DNA of 64,000 bases from Siphonodentalium dalli (GCA_032622095.1 CP136065.1:245087474-245151473); one strand, 5' to 3'; shown: positions 24,894-35,689, counted from the stretch's first letter. Notes: generated by a model from the sequence alone, not told the origin. Translations and numbers: made by a program.

Positions 24894-27157
24894 AATGAAA
24901 GTGTCAATGACACTGTAGCTCAACTTGGAAAGGGAATAATATAATATATTAGTCAATGGAGCGATTAGTTTATAGACATGAAGAGAAAAGTAAAATCCAA
25001 GATGGCTGCTGGCGGCCATGTTTTCGGCCGAATGACCCCAAAATGAGTCGTTCCCATCTACATGTCATCGTTAACATTAATGACAAATATTATGATGATC
25101 AGACTAAAGGTACGACCTGTAGCCCGTGCTAAAAGATTTAGTCATACAAAGAGTAAAATCCAAGATGGCTGCTGGCGGCCATGTTTTTTGGTCGATTGAC
25201 CCCAAAATTACTCGTTCCCATCTACATGTCAATATTAACATCCATGACAAATTTCATGATGATCAGACGAATAGTACGACCTGTGGCCCGTGCTAATGGA
25301 TTAAATTTTGAAATCCAAGATGGCCGCTGGCGGCCATGTTTTTTGTCCGAATGACCCCAAAATGACTCGTTCCCATCTACATTCCAATTTCAACAGCCAT
25401 GACAAATTTTATAATGATCAGACTAAAGGTACGACCTGTAGCCCGTGCTAAAGGATTTAGTCATACAAAGAGTAAAATCCAAGATGGCTGCTGGCGGCCA
25501 TGTTTTTTGTCCGAATGACCCCAAAATGACTCGTTCTCATCTACATGTCATTATTAACATTCATGAAAATTTTTATGATGATCAGACTAAAGGTACGACC
25601 TGCAGCCCGTGATAAAGAATTTAGTCATACAAAGAGTAAAATCCAAGATGGCTGCTGGTGGCCATGTTTTTTGGCCGAATGACCCCAAAATTACTCGTTC
25701 CCATCTACATGTAAATATTATCATCCATGACAAATTTCATGATGATCAGACAATCAGTACGACCTGTGGCCCGTGCTAATGGATTAAATTTTGAAATCCA
25801 AGAAGGCCGCTGGCAGCCATGTTTTTTGTCCGAATGACCCCAAAATGACTCGTTCCCATCTACATTCCAATATCAACAGCCATGACAAATTTTATAATGA
25901 TCAGACTAAAGGTACGACCTGTAGCCCGTGCTAAAGGATTTAGTCATACAAAGAGTAAAATCCAAGATGGCTGCTGGCGGCCATGTTTTTCGGCCGAATA
26001 ACCCCAAAATGACTCGTTCCCATCTACATGTGATTATTAACATTCTTGACAAATTTTATGATGATCAGACTAAAAGTAGGATCTGTAGCCCGTGCTAAAG
26101 GATTTAGTCATGCAAAGAGTAAAATCCAAGACGGCTGCTGGCGGCCATGTTTTTTGGCCGAATGACCCCAAAATGACTCGTTCCAATCTACATGTCATTG
26201 TTAACATCCATGAAAAATTTTATGATGATCAGACAAAAGGTACGACCTGTAGCCCGTGCTAAAGAATTTAGTCATACAAAGAGTAAAATCCAAGATGGCT
26301 GCTGGCGGCCATGTTTTTGGGCCGAATGACCCCAAAATTACTCGTTCCCATCTACATGTCAATATTAACATCCATGACAAATTTCATAATGATCAGACAT
26401 ACAGTGCGACCTGTGGCCCGTGCTAATGGATTGAATTTTGAAAACAAAGATGGCCACTGGCGGCCATGTTTTTTGTCCGAATGACCCCAAAATGACTCGT
26501 TCCCATCTACATTCCAATTTCAAAAGCCATGATAAATTTCATGATTATCAGACTAAAGGTACGACCTGTAGCCCGTGCTAAAGGATTTAGTCATACAAAG
26601 AGTAAAATCCAAGATGGCTGCTGGCGGCCATGTTTTTTGCCCGAATAACCCAAAAATGACTCGTTCCCATCTACATGTAATTGTTAACATCCATGACAAA
26701 TTTTATGACGATCTGACTAAAGGTACGACCTGTAGCCCGTGCTAAAGGATTTAGTCATGCAAAGAGTAAAATCGAAGATGGCTGCTGGCGGCCATGTTTT
26801 TTGGCCGATTGACCTCAAAATTACTCGTTCCCATCTACATGTCAATATTAACATCCATGACAAATTTCATGACGATCAGATGAACAGTACGGCCTGTAGC
26901 CCGTGCTAATGGATTGAATTTTGAAATCTAAGATGGCCGCTGGCGGCCATGTTTTTTATCCGTATGACCCCAAAATGAATCATTCCGGTACAAATGTTGA
27001 TGTCAACAGCTATGACAAATTTCATAATGATCCGATCAAAGGTGCGACCTGTAGCCTCTATTGTTGACGCCTTACGTACACACGCACACACGCACACACG
27101 GACGACGGACGACAAAGCCATGGCAATAGCTCAAACTTTACAAAGTAAAGTTGAGCT
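24894..27157 (+). repeat. pearl-type ~160-bp tandem array, copy 3
   Basis: Same ends and tail as copy 2, with about thirteen monomers in A-A-B order. It lies within a TTAA-family hairpin: the left flank stops at CTCGCATATATATAAAA and the right flank resumes AAATGCATTGGC. Confidence 0.95.
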
Positions 27158-27318
27158 AAAAATGCATTGGCATAACAATATTTACCTTGACCTTGTAAAC
27201 CAGTGCATTCTTTTTATATATGAAGGGTTCCCTATGGGAGACTCACATAAATAAAAGAATGCACTGACACAGGACCTTTAGTGCTGCACCAGCGCAGCTC
27301 CAGTCATTAAAGGGTTAA
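27158..27318. mobile_element. TTAA MITE, right part, split by array copy 3
   Basis: Resumes AATGCATTGGCATAACAATA, has a second hairpin (CAGTGCATTCTTTTTATATA ... AAAAGAATGCACTG), and ends CAGTCATTAAAGGGTTAA. Confidence 0.8.
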
Positions 27319-27459
27319 GGTGCTGGGTCTGAGTGACAATTGTTCCAGGAGAAATCAATTAGTCATAAAGACTGAAGTTCAATTTACTCTGTAAAATCAC
27401 GTTTCTGTGATCCAATAAGTATTATGCAATTCAAGATCCAATTTATATTAGGTACCATT

Positions 27460-27713
27460 CAAGCCTTGAAATAGTGTGTCTGTCATTTGCAGAATGAGGT
27501 CCCCAGAGGGTGAATTTAGTGATGCTACCCTGCATAGCGGGCTAGCATCACCAAATTCACCCTCTGGGAACCTCATTCTGCTGAGGTGTAACCAGAATGA
27601 GGTTCCCAGAGGGTGAATTTGGTGATGCTAGCCCGCTATGAGGGGTAGCATCACTAAATTCACCCTCTGGGGACCTCATTCTGCAAATGACAGACACACT
27701 ATTTCAAGGCTTG
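27460..27713. mobile_element. fold-back hAT family, copy with TSD GTACCATT
   Basis: 254 bp with CAAGCCTTGAAATAGTGTGT ends, two internal hairpins and perfect 8-bp duplication GTACCATT. Nearly identical to 19317-19570. Confidence 0.96.
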
Positions 27714-27800
27714 GTACCATTATAATGAGTAACTACACCATTGTAGTCAGTACTAGTAAATACACTTCAAATATACCGTTTTGAAATATGCCGCAAATTG

Positions 27801-27957
27801 AAGAAATAAATCTTGTTTTATATTAAGGTTATGCAGTTATAGGGCAAAAGTTTGAAGATAAATTCTATAATGAGCGTAGGGCAGTTATAGAAAATTTATC
27901 TTCAAACTTTTCAGTTATAACTCACAACCTTAATCGAAACAAGAGTTATTTCTTATA
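27801..27957. repeat. ~157-bp palindromic MITE
   Basis: AAGAAATAAATCTTGTTTTA pairs with the later GAAACAAGAGTTATTTCTT, and the inner GTTTGAAGATAAATT pairs with AATTTATCTTCAAAC. A lone arm of the same kind is at about 46455-46480. Confidence 0.87.
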
Positions 27958-28521
27958 ATTCAATCCGTTGTTCTACAAGAGAACCATCATAAGTAGAAGG
28001 TATAAGTATAAAAGGAGCGTAAACCTTTGAGATTATTGCAGACGAAAAAGACGCACAAAAAGTTGAAATTCTGTCAATCAAACTTCCATTTGTCGAGTGA
28101 TCAAATGTTTTCCTGAATTTGTCATTTTTGATTGCTACCGAACAGCATTCACGCAGTGATCAACTGATCACTCCACGGTGACAGCAGGTGTTCCAGAAAT
28201 ATTTCGCCTGTATATGGTGACACAAGTTGTTAGTTTATAAAACTTCTTTTCTTTGAAAATGTTAGCTGTATCGCTGAATCGAGTCTTGTTGATTTTTCTG
28301 GTTGCGTATGCACCTGAGTACTGGTGGGTAATTAGCAGTAAGACGAAATAGCTCTAAGGTAAAAACTAATGCTCTGATTACTAGAATCAAACTAATTAAA
28401 AATTATGCATGTTGTGAGAAATAAAAAAATAGTTGAAAAAGGGGGAAAACTCCACTAAATAACAGTTAGACCTCATAATCGCAAGTGCAGATGTTTCCAT
28501 GGTACTAAATATTTGTAAAGT

Positions 28522-28921
28522 TTAACCCTTTACCCAACAAAGCGGCCAAAACCGGCCAAATAAAGCTTCAACAGCCTAAAATATCTTCGGTCTGTCTCAA
28601 TAGAACCATACAAATATGGATATCATTGGAACCGGCTCCTTGACCACATTGTGATAGTTACAGTTATGCCCTGTGCCAATGCATTCTCTTATATATGCGA
28701 GTCGACCATAGGTCGCCTCGCATATATAAGAGAATGCATTGGCCTAAACAAATTATTTTTTTAACACTTTTTACCATTTTTTCTTACATTCTTTAACAAT
28801 TTTATAATATTTAATGTGTTAAGCCAATGCATTCTCTTATATATGCGAGGCGACCTATGGTCGACTCGCATATATAAGAGAATGCATTGGCACAGGGCCC
28901 TTCTGTTGGGTAAAGGGTTAA
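28522..28921. mobile_element. piggyBac-like TTAA MITE with two hairpins
   Basis: 400 bp with TTAACCCTTTACCCAACA / TGTTGGGTAAAGGGTTAA ends and TTAA flanks; highly similar to 8033-8419 throughout, including both hairpins. Confidence 0.95.
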
Positions 28922-29082
28922 ACAAAATTTACTGAAAAATTCAGGGATAGAAACTTGGATAATGTTGCATCTATGGATGGATGGATAGACAAGCTAATTT
29001 CTATTATACATGTACATATTTATATACTTTGTTATGGGTGGGGGGGGGGGGAGTAAAATAATTCCTGAATACTCTAACTCAC

Positions 29083-29482
29083 CGAGATCAGCGGATTGTT
29101 TTGGCATCATTTGACAATATTCATAAGATTTGTTGAATTTTGGGAAACTCCCGCACTTAATTAGGATGAGGTACTGCACGTTGTTTGGTGTTCCGAATCT
29201 AAACCTTATAAACAGCGCCTTTCCTTTGCCTGACAGTTTGAACGATCGGAAACGTAAGACGTCCATCCCGGCGTAACTTTCATTGTAAGCAGGCGCTACC
29301 TCTACAGATTCTTCTGGCTTGTTGATGTCAGTTCCGATGCTCACTTGAATCGGGACAGCTGATTCGTTAATGTTCATTGCGGCACCATTTTTCTGCACCT
29401 CAACATCGACGGTGTTTGAGTATTTTGACACATCAGACCCACCCGTTGAGTACCTTTTTACAGCTCGGATGGTTGTTTTTGA
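29083..29482 (-). CDS. polycystin-1-like gene, exon I (GAIN domain core)
   Basis: This is the largest exon: 400 nt, starting in phase 0 after ...ctttttag and ending with one base of a split codon before GTGAGT. It encodes 133 residues of beta-rich extracellular sequence, including KLSGKGKALFIRFRFGTP and VQYLILIKCGSFPKFN, with sequons at NES and NKS. The run 'alternating strands, then Y-L-I-L-I' resembles the polycystin GAIN region, where the mucin-like ectodomain folds against the GPS. The following exon supplies the Cys-rich end and the first half of the GPS. A fold-back hAT element (29515-29959) starts 32 bp upstream of its acceptor. Confidence 0.87.
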
Positions 29483-29514
29483 CTAAAAAGAAACAATATA
29501 AAACAGATGCTAGA

Positions 29515-29959
29515 CAAGCCTGCAAATAGCGTGTCTGTCATTTGCAGAATGAGGTCCCCAGAGGGTGAATTTAGTGACGCTATCCCGCATAGTGGGCTAG
29601 CATCACTAAATTCACACTCTGGGGACCTCATTCTGCTAAGGCCCTCAACTGCTATGGCAGACCTAGGATTAGATTGAAGCTCCCCAGTTGAAGTTGGTGA
29701 TGTTCACCCATTGGGCACCTCAATTATGAATTTTATCTTCTGCAAATTAAGGGATATAGAAACTTCCTAGAAGGGAAATGTAACTAAAAACAATGTTAAT
29801 TTGATACTATAGATACTTCCCAGAAGATGAGGCATAAGCAGAATGAGGTCTCCGGAGGGTGAATTTGGTGATGCTAGCCTGCTATGTGGGATAGCATTAC
29901 TAAATTCACCCTCTGGGGACCTCATTCTGCAAATGACAGACACGCTATTTGCAGGCTTG
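29515..29959. mobile_element. fold-back hAT family, long copy, TSD ATGCTAGA
   Basis: 445 bp, with CAAGCCTGCAAATAGCGTGT ends and perfect 8-bp duplication ATGCTAGA. Two end hairpins enclose ~200 bp of unique core (AACTGCTATGGCAGACCTAG ... ACTTCCCAGAAGATGAGGC), found also at 36740 and 39060. Confidence 0.95.
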
Positions 29960-30000
29960 ATGCTAGACTATTATAGTTCTCATGATCATATATTCTATTA

Positions 30001-30213
30001 CAGTAATGCCCTAAGTAATCGACTCCTTAACCACAGCAGAATTATGGGTAAATTTTCAGGATTTAGTCGGAAATATGGCTTGTTGCCATTCATCGGCAAG
30101 CTCTCACTGAGAGTTTTCCAATTAATGGCAACAAGCCATATTTCCAACTAAATCCTGAAAAGTTACCCATAATTCTGCTGTGGTTAAGGAGTCGATTACT
30201 TAGTGCATTACTG
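30001..30213. mobile_element. Tc1/mariner-type hairpin MITE, copy 2
   Basis: 213 bp palindrome flanked by TA, CAGTAATGCCCTAAGTAATC ... GTGCATTACTG, with GGCTTGTTGCCATTCATCGG in the arm. Confidence 0.92.
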
Positions 30214-30467
30214 TATATGACTATCATTTTTTGTTCTTCTTTTTATGTGGACAGGTGGATAACCACCATAAGGGAGTGGAGCCATCCGACCGGAAGGAGT
30301 CACCCCCCCCCCCCCCCCCCCCCCAATGTGCAGGTGATACAGACCAACCCAGATACGCTGGCCAAGCAGGAGTATAAAGTATAGGGAGAGGTCATAGTTC
30401 CCAGACCCCAAGACGGCTGAGTGACAGGCAAGGCCTGTTCCGAATTGAGAACGTGGCCAGAGGGAGC
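30214..30467. other. spacer with poly-C run
   Basis: Mixed sequence with a ~22-nt C run at 30303-30324. It separates two members of the same hairpin family and shows no gene. Confidence 0.6.
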
Positions 30468-30581
30468 ATCTCACTGAGAGCTTTCCGATGAACTGCAACA
30501 AGCCATATTTCCGACTAAATCCTGAAAAGTTACCCATAATTCTGCTGAGGTTAAGGAGTTGATTATTTAGAGCATTACTGT
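30468..30581. mobile_element. Tc1/mariner-type hairpin MITE, half copy 3
   Basis: Only the right arm remains: GAGAGCTTTCCGATGAACTG to TTTAGAGCATTACTG followed by TA. Confidence 0.85.
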
Positions 30582-30858
30582 AATGCTTTCCTTTGATGTC
30601 TATACACCAGTCTGATCATTTTGATATGTGGCGATAGAGGTGATGAGACATGTTTTGGAGGCTTTGCGGAAATGCTATTGGCAGTGGCCGTGTCACAGTC
30701 GAGGACACAATTAAACTGACAGATACGGTCAGATAACAGGCTTATACACTGGAGGCATTCCTGTATGATTAATCCGAGCAGGTATGCAAGATGAGGTAGC
30801 GACAAAATGCTTAATCTAGTCAGCACAGAGACAGAGATATATTCGATATAGTTCAGTG

Positions 30859-31810
30859 CAGGGCCTAAGCTAGGGGTTGAAAACAGGGAGAAGTGACTTC
30901 TCCCTCTGGAGATTTTAGGGAGACTTCAGCCCAAAATAGGGAGAAGTGGAGAGACTTAAGAACCGCTTATTAATTTTCAAATATCGCTTTATTTATAACA
31001 TCAATAAAAAGATAAAATAAGAAATAAAACTAAAAAATTTGACTTTATCTGAATAAATTAGTCGAATTAATTGTTATTATACATTTTAAATTTTTGGAAA
31101 TGTTTTGTGTAAAATATCATTTAAGCAAGACAATAAGCAAGTTACAGTAGTAGTTAATTCTTTAACTTAAATGGAAGTAGTATTGTAATACAATATTTCC
31201 TAGGCTGTAACTTGGAAGATACGTTTGTACAGTCTGAATCATGATGCATGTAACTTTGTAAGTTTAATTTGGTCACGGCTGTAATGTGAGTGTCCGCTAA
31301 AATAAACGATAAGGATTAACTAACAAAGGAGTTGCAAAAGCTTTTAGTTTTATTTCTAAAGCTTTTATTAATTAATGGCCTCCCTTAATTAATGCCAACG
31401 TCACTGGTACAATCCGAGTAAAACAATAAACTTGACAAGTGGGCGGGGCCAAAAAGTGTGACGCGTTACCGAAACGAACTTCCGAAGCGCCTGGTACATA
31501 CTCTGATAATGTCGAAATTGTTTTATATCTGAAAAGCGGTACAGCGGTCTTGTACTAATTTATAACATGTAACTTGAATAGTCTAATTATTTCTGATACT
31601 AGCGATAATGACTTTCGATGGTTAGATATATAATCCCCCGATAATCCCGGCGAACATAGGCCACTTCAAATAGATTGTGACGGGTTTGAATGTGAACAAC
31701 TTCTTCGATCAGAAAGGGATATTTTAAGGAAATGTTTCGCCAAAACGTTCAGAGAAATAGGACAACAACATTATGACAAGTCAAATTTCCGCCTCCTACC
31801 TTGGGGTCTG
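30859..31810. mobile_element. hAT-like element, 952 bp, TSD GTTCAGTG
   Basis: Ends CAGGGCCTAAGCTAGG and CCTACCTTGGGGTCTG are flanked by the perfect 8-bp duplication GTTCAGTG. It shares terminal sequence with 57811-59401. AT-rich body, no transposase. Confidence 0.88.
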
Positions 31811-31915
31811 GTTCAGTGTGAGGGCTTCTTTAGTGGAAAAAATAAGTTCAACAAGGTCGTTTGTTGAACTTATTATCTGAACTTATTCCCTCCAATAAAT
31901 AGCATTCTTTCTGTT

Positions 31916-32376
31916 CAAGTCGGAGTTTAGTGTGCCTGTCATTTGCAGAATGAGGTCCCCAGAGGGTGAATTTAGTGATGCTATCCCGCATAGCGGGCTA
32001 GCATTACTAAATTCACCCTCTGGGGACCTCATTCTGCTTAGGGCTCATCTTCTCTGGAAAGTTCCTTTATTATAAAATTTCTATAGAAACTTCTTCACAT
32101 AGATTCATTTCTTTTTAGTTTAGTAATTTTCTATATCCCCAAATTGGCAGACGACACATTGCATAATCGAGGTTCCCAATAGGTGTACATCACAATATTC
32201 ACCATTTGGGAAATTCAATCTGAGTCTATGTCTCCCATAGCAGATGTTGCCATGCAGAATGAGGTCCCCAGAGGGTGAATTTGGAGATGCTAGCCCGATA
32301 TGCGGGATAGCATTCACTAAATTCACCCTCTGGGGACCTCATTCTGCAAATGACAGGCACCTTATTCTTAGGCTTG
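31916..32376. mobile_element. fold-back hAT family, long copy
   Basis: CAAGTCGGAGTTTAGTGTGC and ATTCTTAGGCTTG ends, a hairpin at each side (CAGAATGAGGTCCCCAGAGG) and a diverged core. The target duplication is imperfect. Confidence 0.85.
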
Positions 32377-32591
32377 TTTTTATTCTTAAATTATTTGTTG
32401 TATGCTTATATTACCTGCACATCCCTCCAAATCAATAATAGACTATTCCAATGTACTTATTTAACTTGGTGGGAGAATCCATTTTGTGTAGAAAGGGTTA
32501 AATTTGTGGCTATATTTTTCTGCGAAAAGCTAATTATTTTTACATTCGGCATATTTGGGAACCATGTTATTATCATGTACATTTGACTCAC

Positions 32592-32840
32592 TCTTATGGT
32601 GATGATGTCATCAGGATCGCAGAGAACGCCATTAGTTAGATTACACAGAGGTGGTAAGTCCACAGTGGAGGTACCCATTGTGTAGACTCTGTCCGTTGCT
32701 TTGTCGGCCAGATCTTTGTATATCTTTCCCACTGCTGTGTTAGTGTCAATATTGAACTCCTCTCCGGCTTCCAGGAATCTATCAACGGCTATGTCAATAT
32801 TCTGCAAACACGACTTGGCCACTGGATACTCACTATCAAC
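32592..32840 (-). CDS. polycystin-1-like gene, exon H (GAIN domain)
   Basis: This exon is 249 nt (83 codons), phase 0 at both ends, with acceptor ...tatgttttttcag and donor AGA|GTGAGT. The peptide begins VDSEYPVAKSCLQNIDIAVD and ends CDPDDIITIR. It has a helical first half and a second half with a close Cys pair around PLCNLTNGVLC, and one N-glycosylation sequon (NLT). This suits the entry to the GAIN beta-sandwich of polycystin-1-like proteins. A Met upstream would extend the frame into intron; the AG acceptor and phase argue for the shorter exon. Confidence 0.84.
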
Positions 32841-33307
32841 CTGAAAAACATAGAAGAGTGCAAACTTCACAGAATGCATATGGTACTGTAAGAAATCTTC
32901 AGAGAAAGTTGACATGGACAAACAAGGGTACTGGAAGACAGACAATAAACATATGCCACTTGTTCTTAATGACACGGAGTATGCAGGCGTCAATGATACA
33001 GTACAGGCGGGTGCTTTCGTCAGGGTTCTGGAAAACTAAATTTGACGACATGTCAGCTCATATTCAACCCTCGTAACATGCAGCTCGGGATCATCTATGA
33101 GTTTCATGTGATCATCAAGAAAGATTCTCGGTACAAGAAAGCGATTCAGTTCATGAGAGTCATCCCAGGATTAAGAGTCAGTATTAAGTGAGTATATTTC
33201 CATTTAAGTGACAAAAAGAATAAATGTAGCGACCGCTCAGGGAGTCATAAATCAAGAGCTAACAAACGATGACGCTTTCCGGTGTCAATTCCACCTTTTC
33301 AAAAATA

Positions 33308-33471
33308 CAGTAATGCCCTAAGTAATCGACTCCTTAACCACAGCAGAATTATGGGTAACTTTCCCTGAGAGCTTTCCGATGAATGGCAACAAGCCATATT
33401 TCCTACTAAATCCTGAAAAGTTACCCGTAATTCTGCTGTGGTTAAGGAGTCGATTAATTAGGGCATTACTG
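33308..33471. mobile_element. Tc1/mariner-type hairpin MITE, copy 4
   Basis: TA-flanked CAGTAATGCCCTAAGTAATC ... GGGCATTACTG. The left arm is shortened by about 45 bp relative to the right. Confidence 0.9.
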
Positions 33472-33652
33472 TATGAGTAACATTTTTAACTCTTCCAAAT
33501 TATTAGTTTCAGATATATTAACTTTATTTTGGTATGTAAATTCCAAATCTCTTTTCCCAAATTTCTGTAAACCGGTTTTGGACCATGCCTCACAACTTTT
33601 ATCATGATGGACGAGGAAACCATGCATACCTGTACAAATTGAGCACTAGAAC

Positions 33653-33726
33653 CAAGTCTGAGTTTAATGTGCCTGTCATTTGCAGAATGAGGTCCCCAGA
33701 AGGTGAATTTAGTGATGCTATCCCGC
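33653..33726. mobile_element. fold-back hAT family, left-end fragment
   Basis: CAAGTCTGAGTTTAATGTGC and AGAATGAGGTCCCCAGAAGG, broken off at GATGCTATCCCGCTG. Confidence 0.75.
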
Positions 33727-33826
33727 TGTTCATAAAACGCAAGATTATTCCTTGATTATGAATCTCATTAGAATTAGAGTTACCATGCAATAATGACTAA
33801 TACTAGAGTTTACTGTTTTCTAGCTC
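33727..33826. repeat. ~98-bp inverted repeat, partner at 35446-35543
   Basis: TTCATAAAACGCAAGATTAT ... TTTACTGTTTTCTAGCTC is the reverse complement of 35446-35543 with very few mismatches. Confidence 0.88.
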
Positions 33827-33833
33827 AAGAAAG

Positions 33834-34185
33834 CAAGCCTGAGTTTAGTGTGCCTGTCATTTGCCGAATGAGGTCCCCAGAGGGTGAAGTTAGTGATGCT
33901 ATCCCACATATTGTGCGGTACACACATTGGGAACTTTGATTATGCAATGTGTCATCTGCCAATAGGGATATAGAGAAACTAAACTGAAAAAGAAATATTA
34001 TCTATGTGAATAAGTTTCTATAGAAATTTGATATAAAAGAAACTTTCCAGAGAAGATGAGGCCTAAGCAGAATGAGTTGCCAGAGGGTGAATTTAGTGAT
34101 GCTAGCCCACTGTGCGGGATATTGTCACTAAATTCACCCTCTGTGGACCTCATTCTGCAAATGACACGCACTAAACACAAGCTTG
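33834..34185. mobile_element. fold-back hAT family, long copy
   Basis: CAAGCCTGAGTTTAGTGTGC to CACTAAACACAAGCTTG with two end hairpins; the flanking 8-mers match imperfectly. Confidence 0.8.
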
Positions 34186-34209
34186 GAAGAGTGCACGTCA
34201 GGATTTATT

Positions 34210-34305
34210 GAGTCTGACATTTGCAGAATGAGGTCCCCAGTGGGTGAATTTAGTGACGCTATCCCCCAGCCTAAATTTGCAAATGTCAGACACACTAAAT
34301 CCCCT
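34210..34305. mobile_element. fold-back hAT family, short deleted copy
   Basis: TTGAGTCTGACATTTGCAG and its partner TTTGCAAATGTCAGACACAC enclose only one arm of the GAATGAGGTCCCCAG hairpin. Confidence 0.75.
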
Positions 34306-34866
34306 TGAGACTTATATAGGTTCATATATGAGGGTGAAACCCTAAAAATTAGCTATATGGCAAAATGGATTATCAAGACACATAGACACAATGTTTGCGG
34401 CCATGACATGAGAGTGACAATACTGACAATGACCAAACCTACTATTAAACCTCAAAGGAGGTTAACATAGTCTTAATTTTAAAATCTGAGATACAACATG
34501 ATGGTGAACTTGATTAAAAGTTGAATGATACTAGTTGACATTTGTTCAAGCTAGCATGCTAACTGATAAACAATTTTTAAATTGTAACTCAGGTAAAACA
34601 AATGACAAAGCTGGTTTTTGAACTGGTCGAGAGATGGTTGTGAAAGATCCATATACCAAATATGAATGAAATTGGTTGACATTTGTTCACAAAATTGTTA
34701 TAAATAGAAACAAGTGCCATAACTTTGGTTAGAAAGTGCCTTTCTTTCTGTGTGCAGCTGTCACATGTGACAATAATCTCACAAACCAAAAATTGTACTT
34801 TCAACCATATTATCCTACATAAACTCGACCAAGTAGGTCACTTTAAATTTGATTTAGGACAATGTA

Positions 34867-35070
34867 CAGTTATGCCCTAAATAATCAACTCCTTAACCAC
34901 AGCAGAATTATGGGTAACTTTTCAGGATTTAGTTGGAAATATGGCTTGTTGCCATTCATCGGATCGGGGAGAGCTTTCCGATGAATGGCAACAAGCCATA
35001 TTTCCGACTAAATCCTGAAAAGTTACCCATAATTCTGTGTTGGTTAAGGAGTCGATTATTTAGGACAATG
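34867..35070. mobile_element. Tc1/mariner-type hairpin MITE, copy 5
   Basis: 204-bp palindrome starting CAGTTATGCCCTAAATAATC. Its right terminus is not GGGCATTACTG but TTAGGACAATG, which repeats the sequence just outside the left end. Confidence 0.85.
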
Positions 35071-35113
35071 TACTTCATTAAATGCTTATAATCAGACTTA
35101 TTGTTTAACTAAC

Positions 35114-35190
35114 CGCACTCTCTGCCGTCATCCTGTACTCATCTTTAATGAACTTATCAGCCACTTCGCCAACAGACGAACCTTCAAACC
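35114..35190 (-). CDS. polycystin-1-like gene, exon G
   Basis: This 77-nt exon follows acceptor ...ttcattacag and ends GCG|GTTAGT. Two bases complete the codon left by exon F, and it ends in phase 0. The peptide contains FEGSSVGEVADKFIKDEYRM then TAESA. Upstream in the intron, two further copies of the acceptor and the first ~36 nt of this exon are present (35191-35390), both with a destroyed AG. Confidence 0.76.
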
Positions 35191-35390
35191 CTGTAATGAA
35201 TAGGTAACAAATGTTATACGATATGAGTAAAAAACTAATCAGCTACTTCGCAATGTCAAACCGTGTAATGAATAGGTAACAAATGTTACAAGATATGAGT
35301 AAAAAACTTATCAGCCACTTCGCCAACAGACGAACCTTAAAACCATGTTATGAATAGGTAACAAATGAGATATGAGTAAAAAACTTGAGT
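35191..35390 (-). repeat. two decoy copies of the exon G acceptor region
   Basis: On the minus strand the block CCTATTCATTACAG|GGTTTGAAGG plus about 25 nt more of exon G, and the upstream ATATGAGTAAAAAACTT-type intron, recur twice in ~75-bp units. In the copies the acceptor dinucleotide is changed (ATTACAC|GG and ATAACAT|GG), so neither can act as a 3' splice site. The unit is an exon-intron boundary duplication. Confidence 0.85.
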
Positions 35391-35445
35391 GATTTTCTCA
35401 TAATGCTATTTTTGAAATAAATCTTATCATTTTTAGTTTTGTTGA

Positions 35446-35543
35446 GCTAGAAAACAGTAAACTCTAGTATTAGTCATTATTGCATGGTAACCCTAATCCT
35501 AATGAGATTCATAATCAAGGAATAATCTTGCGTTTTATGAAAA
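35446..35543. repeat. partner of the 98-bp inverted repeat at 33727
   Basis: GAGCTAGAAAACAGTAAACT through TTGCGTTTTATGAA is the reverse complement of 33727-33826. Confidence 0.88.
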
Positions 35544-35689
35544 GTTTGTGTTTCGGCATTGCTAAAAAATAATTGAAATCAGTTAATATTTGTTTAGATT
35601 GGTTAATATTTGTTTTAGTTCAGGCTTAGAATTTAAAACGTAATGCCAAACAATTACAATCAAAGGGCCGCCATATCTCTGGGCCTAGT

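Noticed and set aside
30303-30324. Poly-C runs here and at 16705 and 38862 as regulatory elements
   Set aside because: Simple homopolymers; no context to support a function, and their length is prone to sequencing error.
29843-30537. Peptide FSGFSRKYGLLPFIGKLS in ORFs
   Set aside because: Translation of the Tc1/mariner-type hairpin MITE arms.
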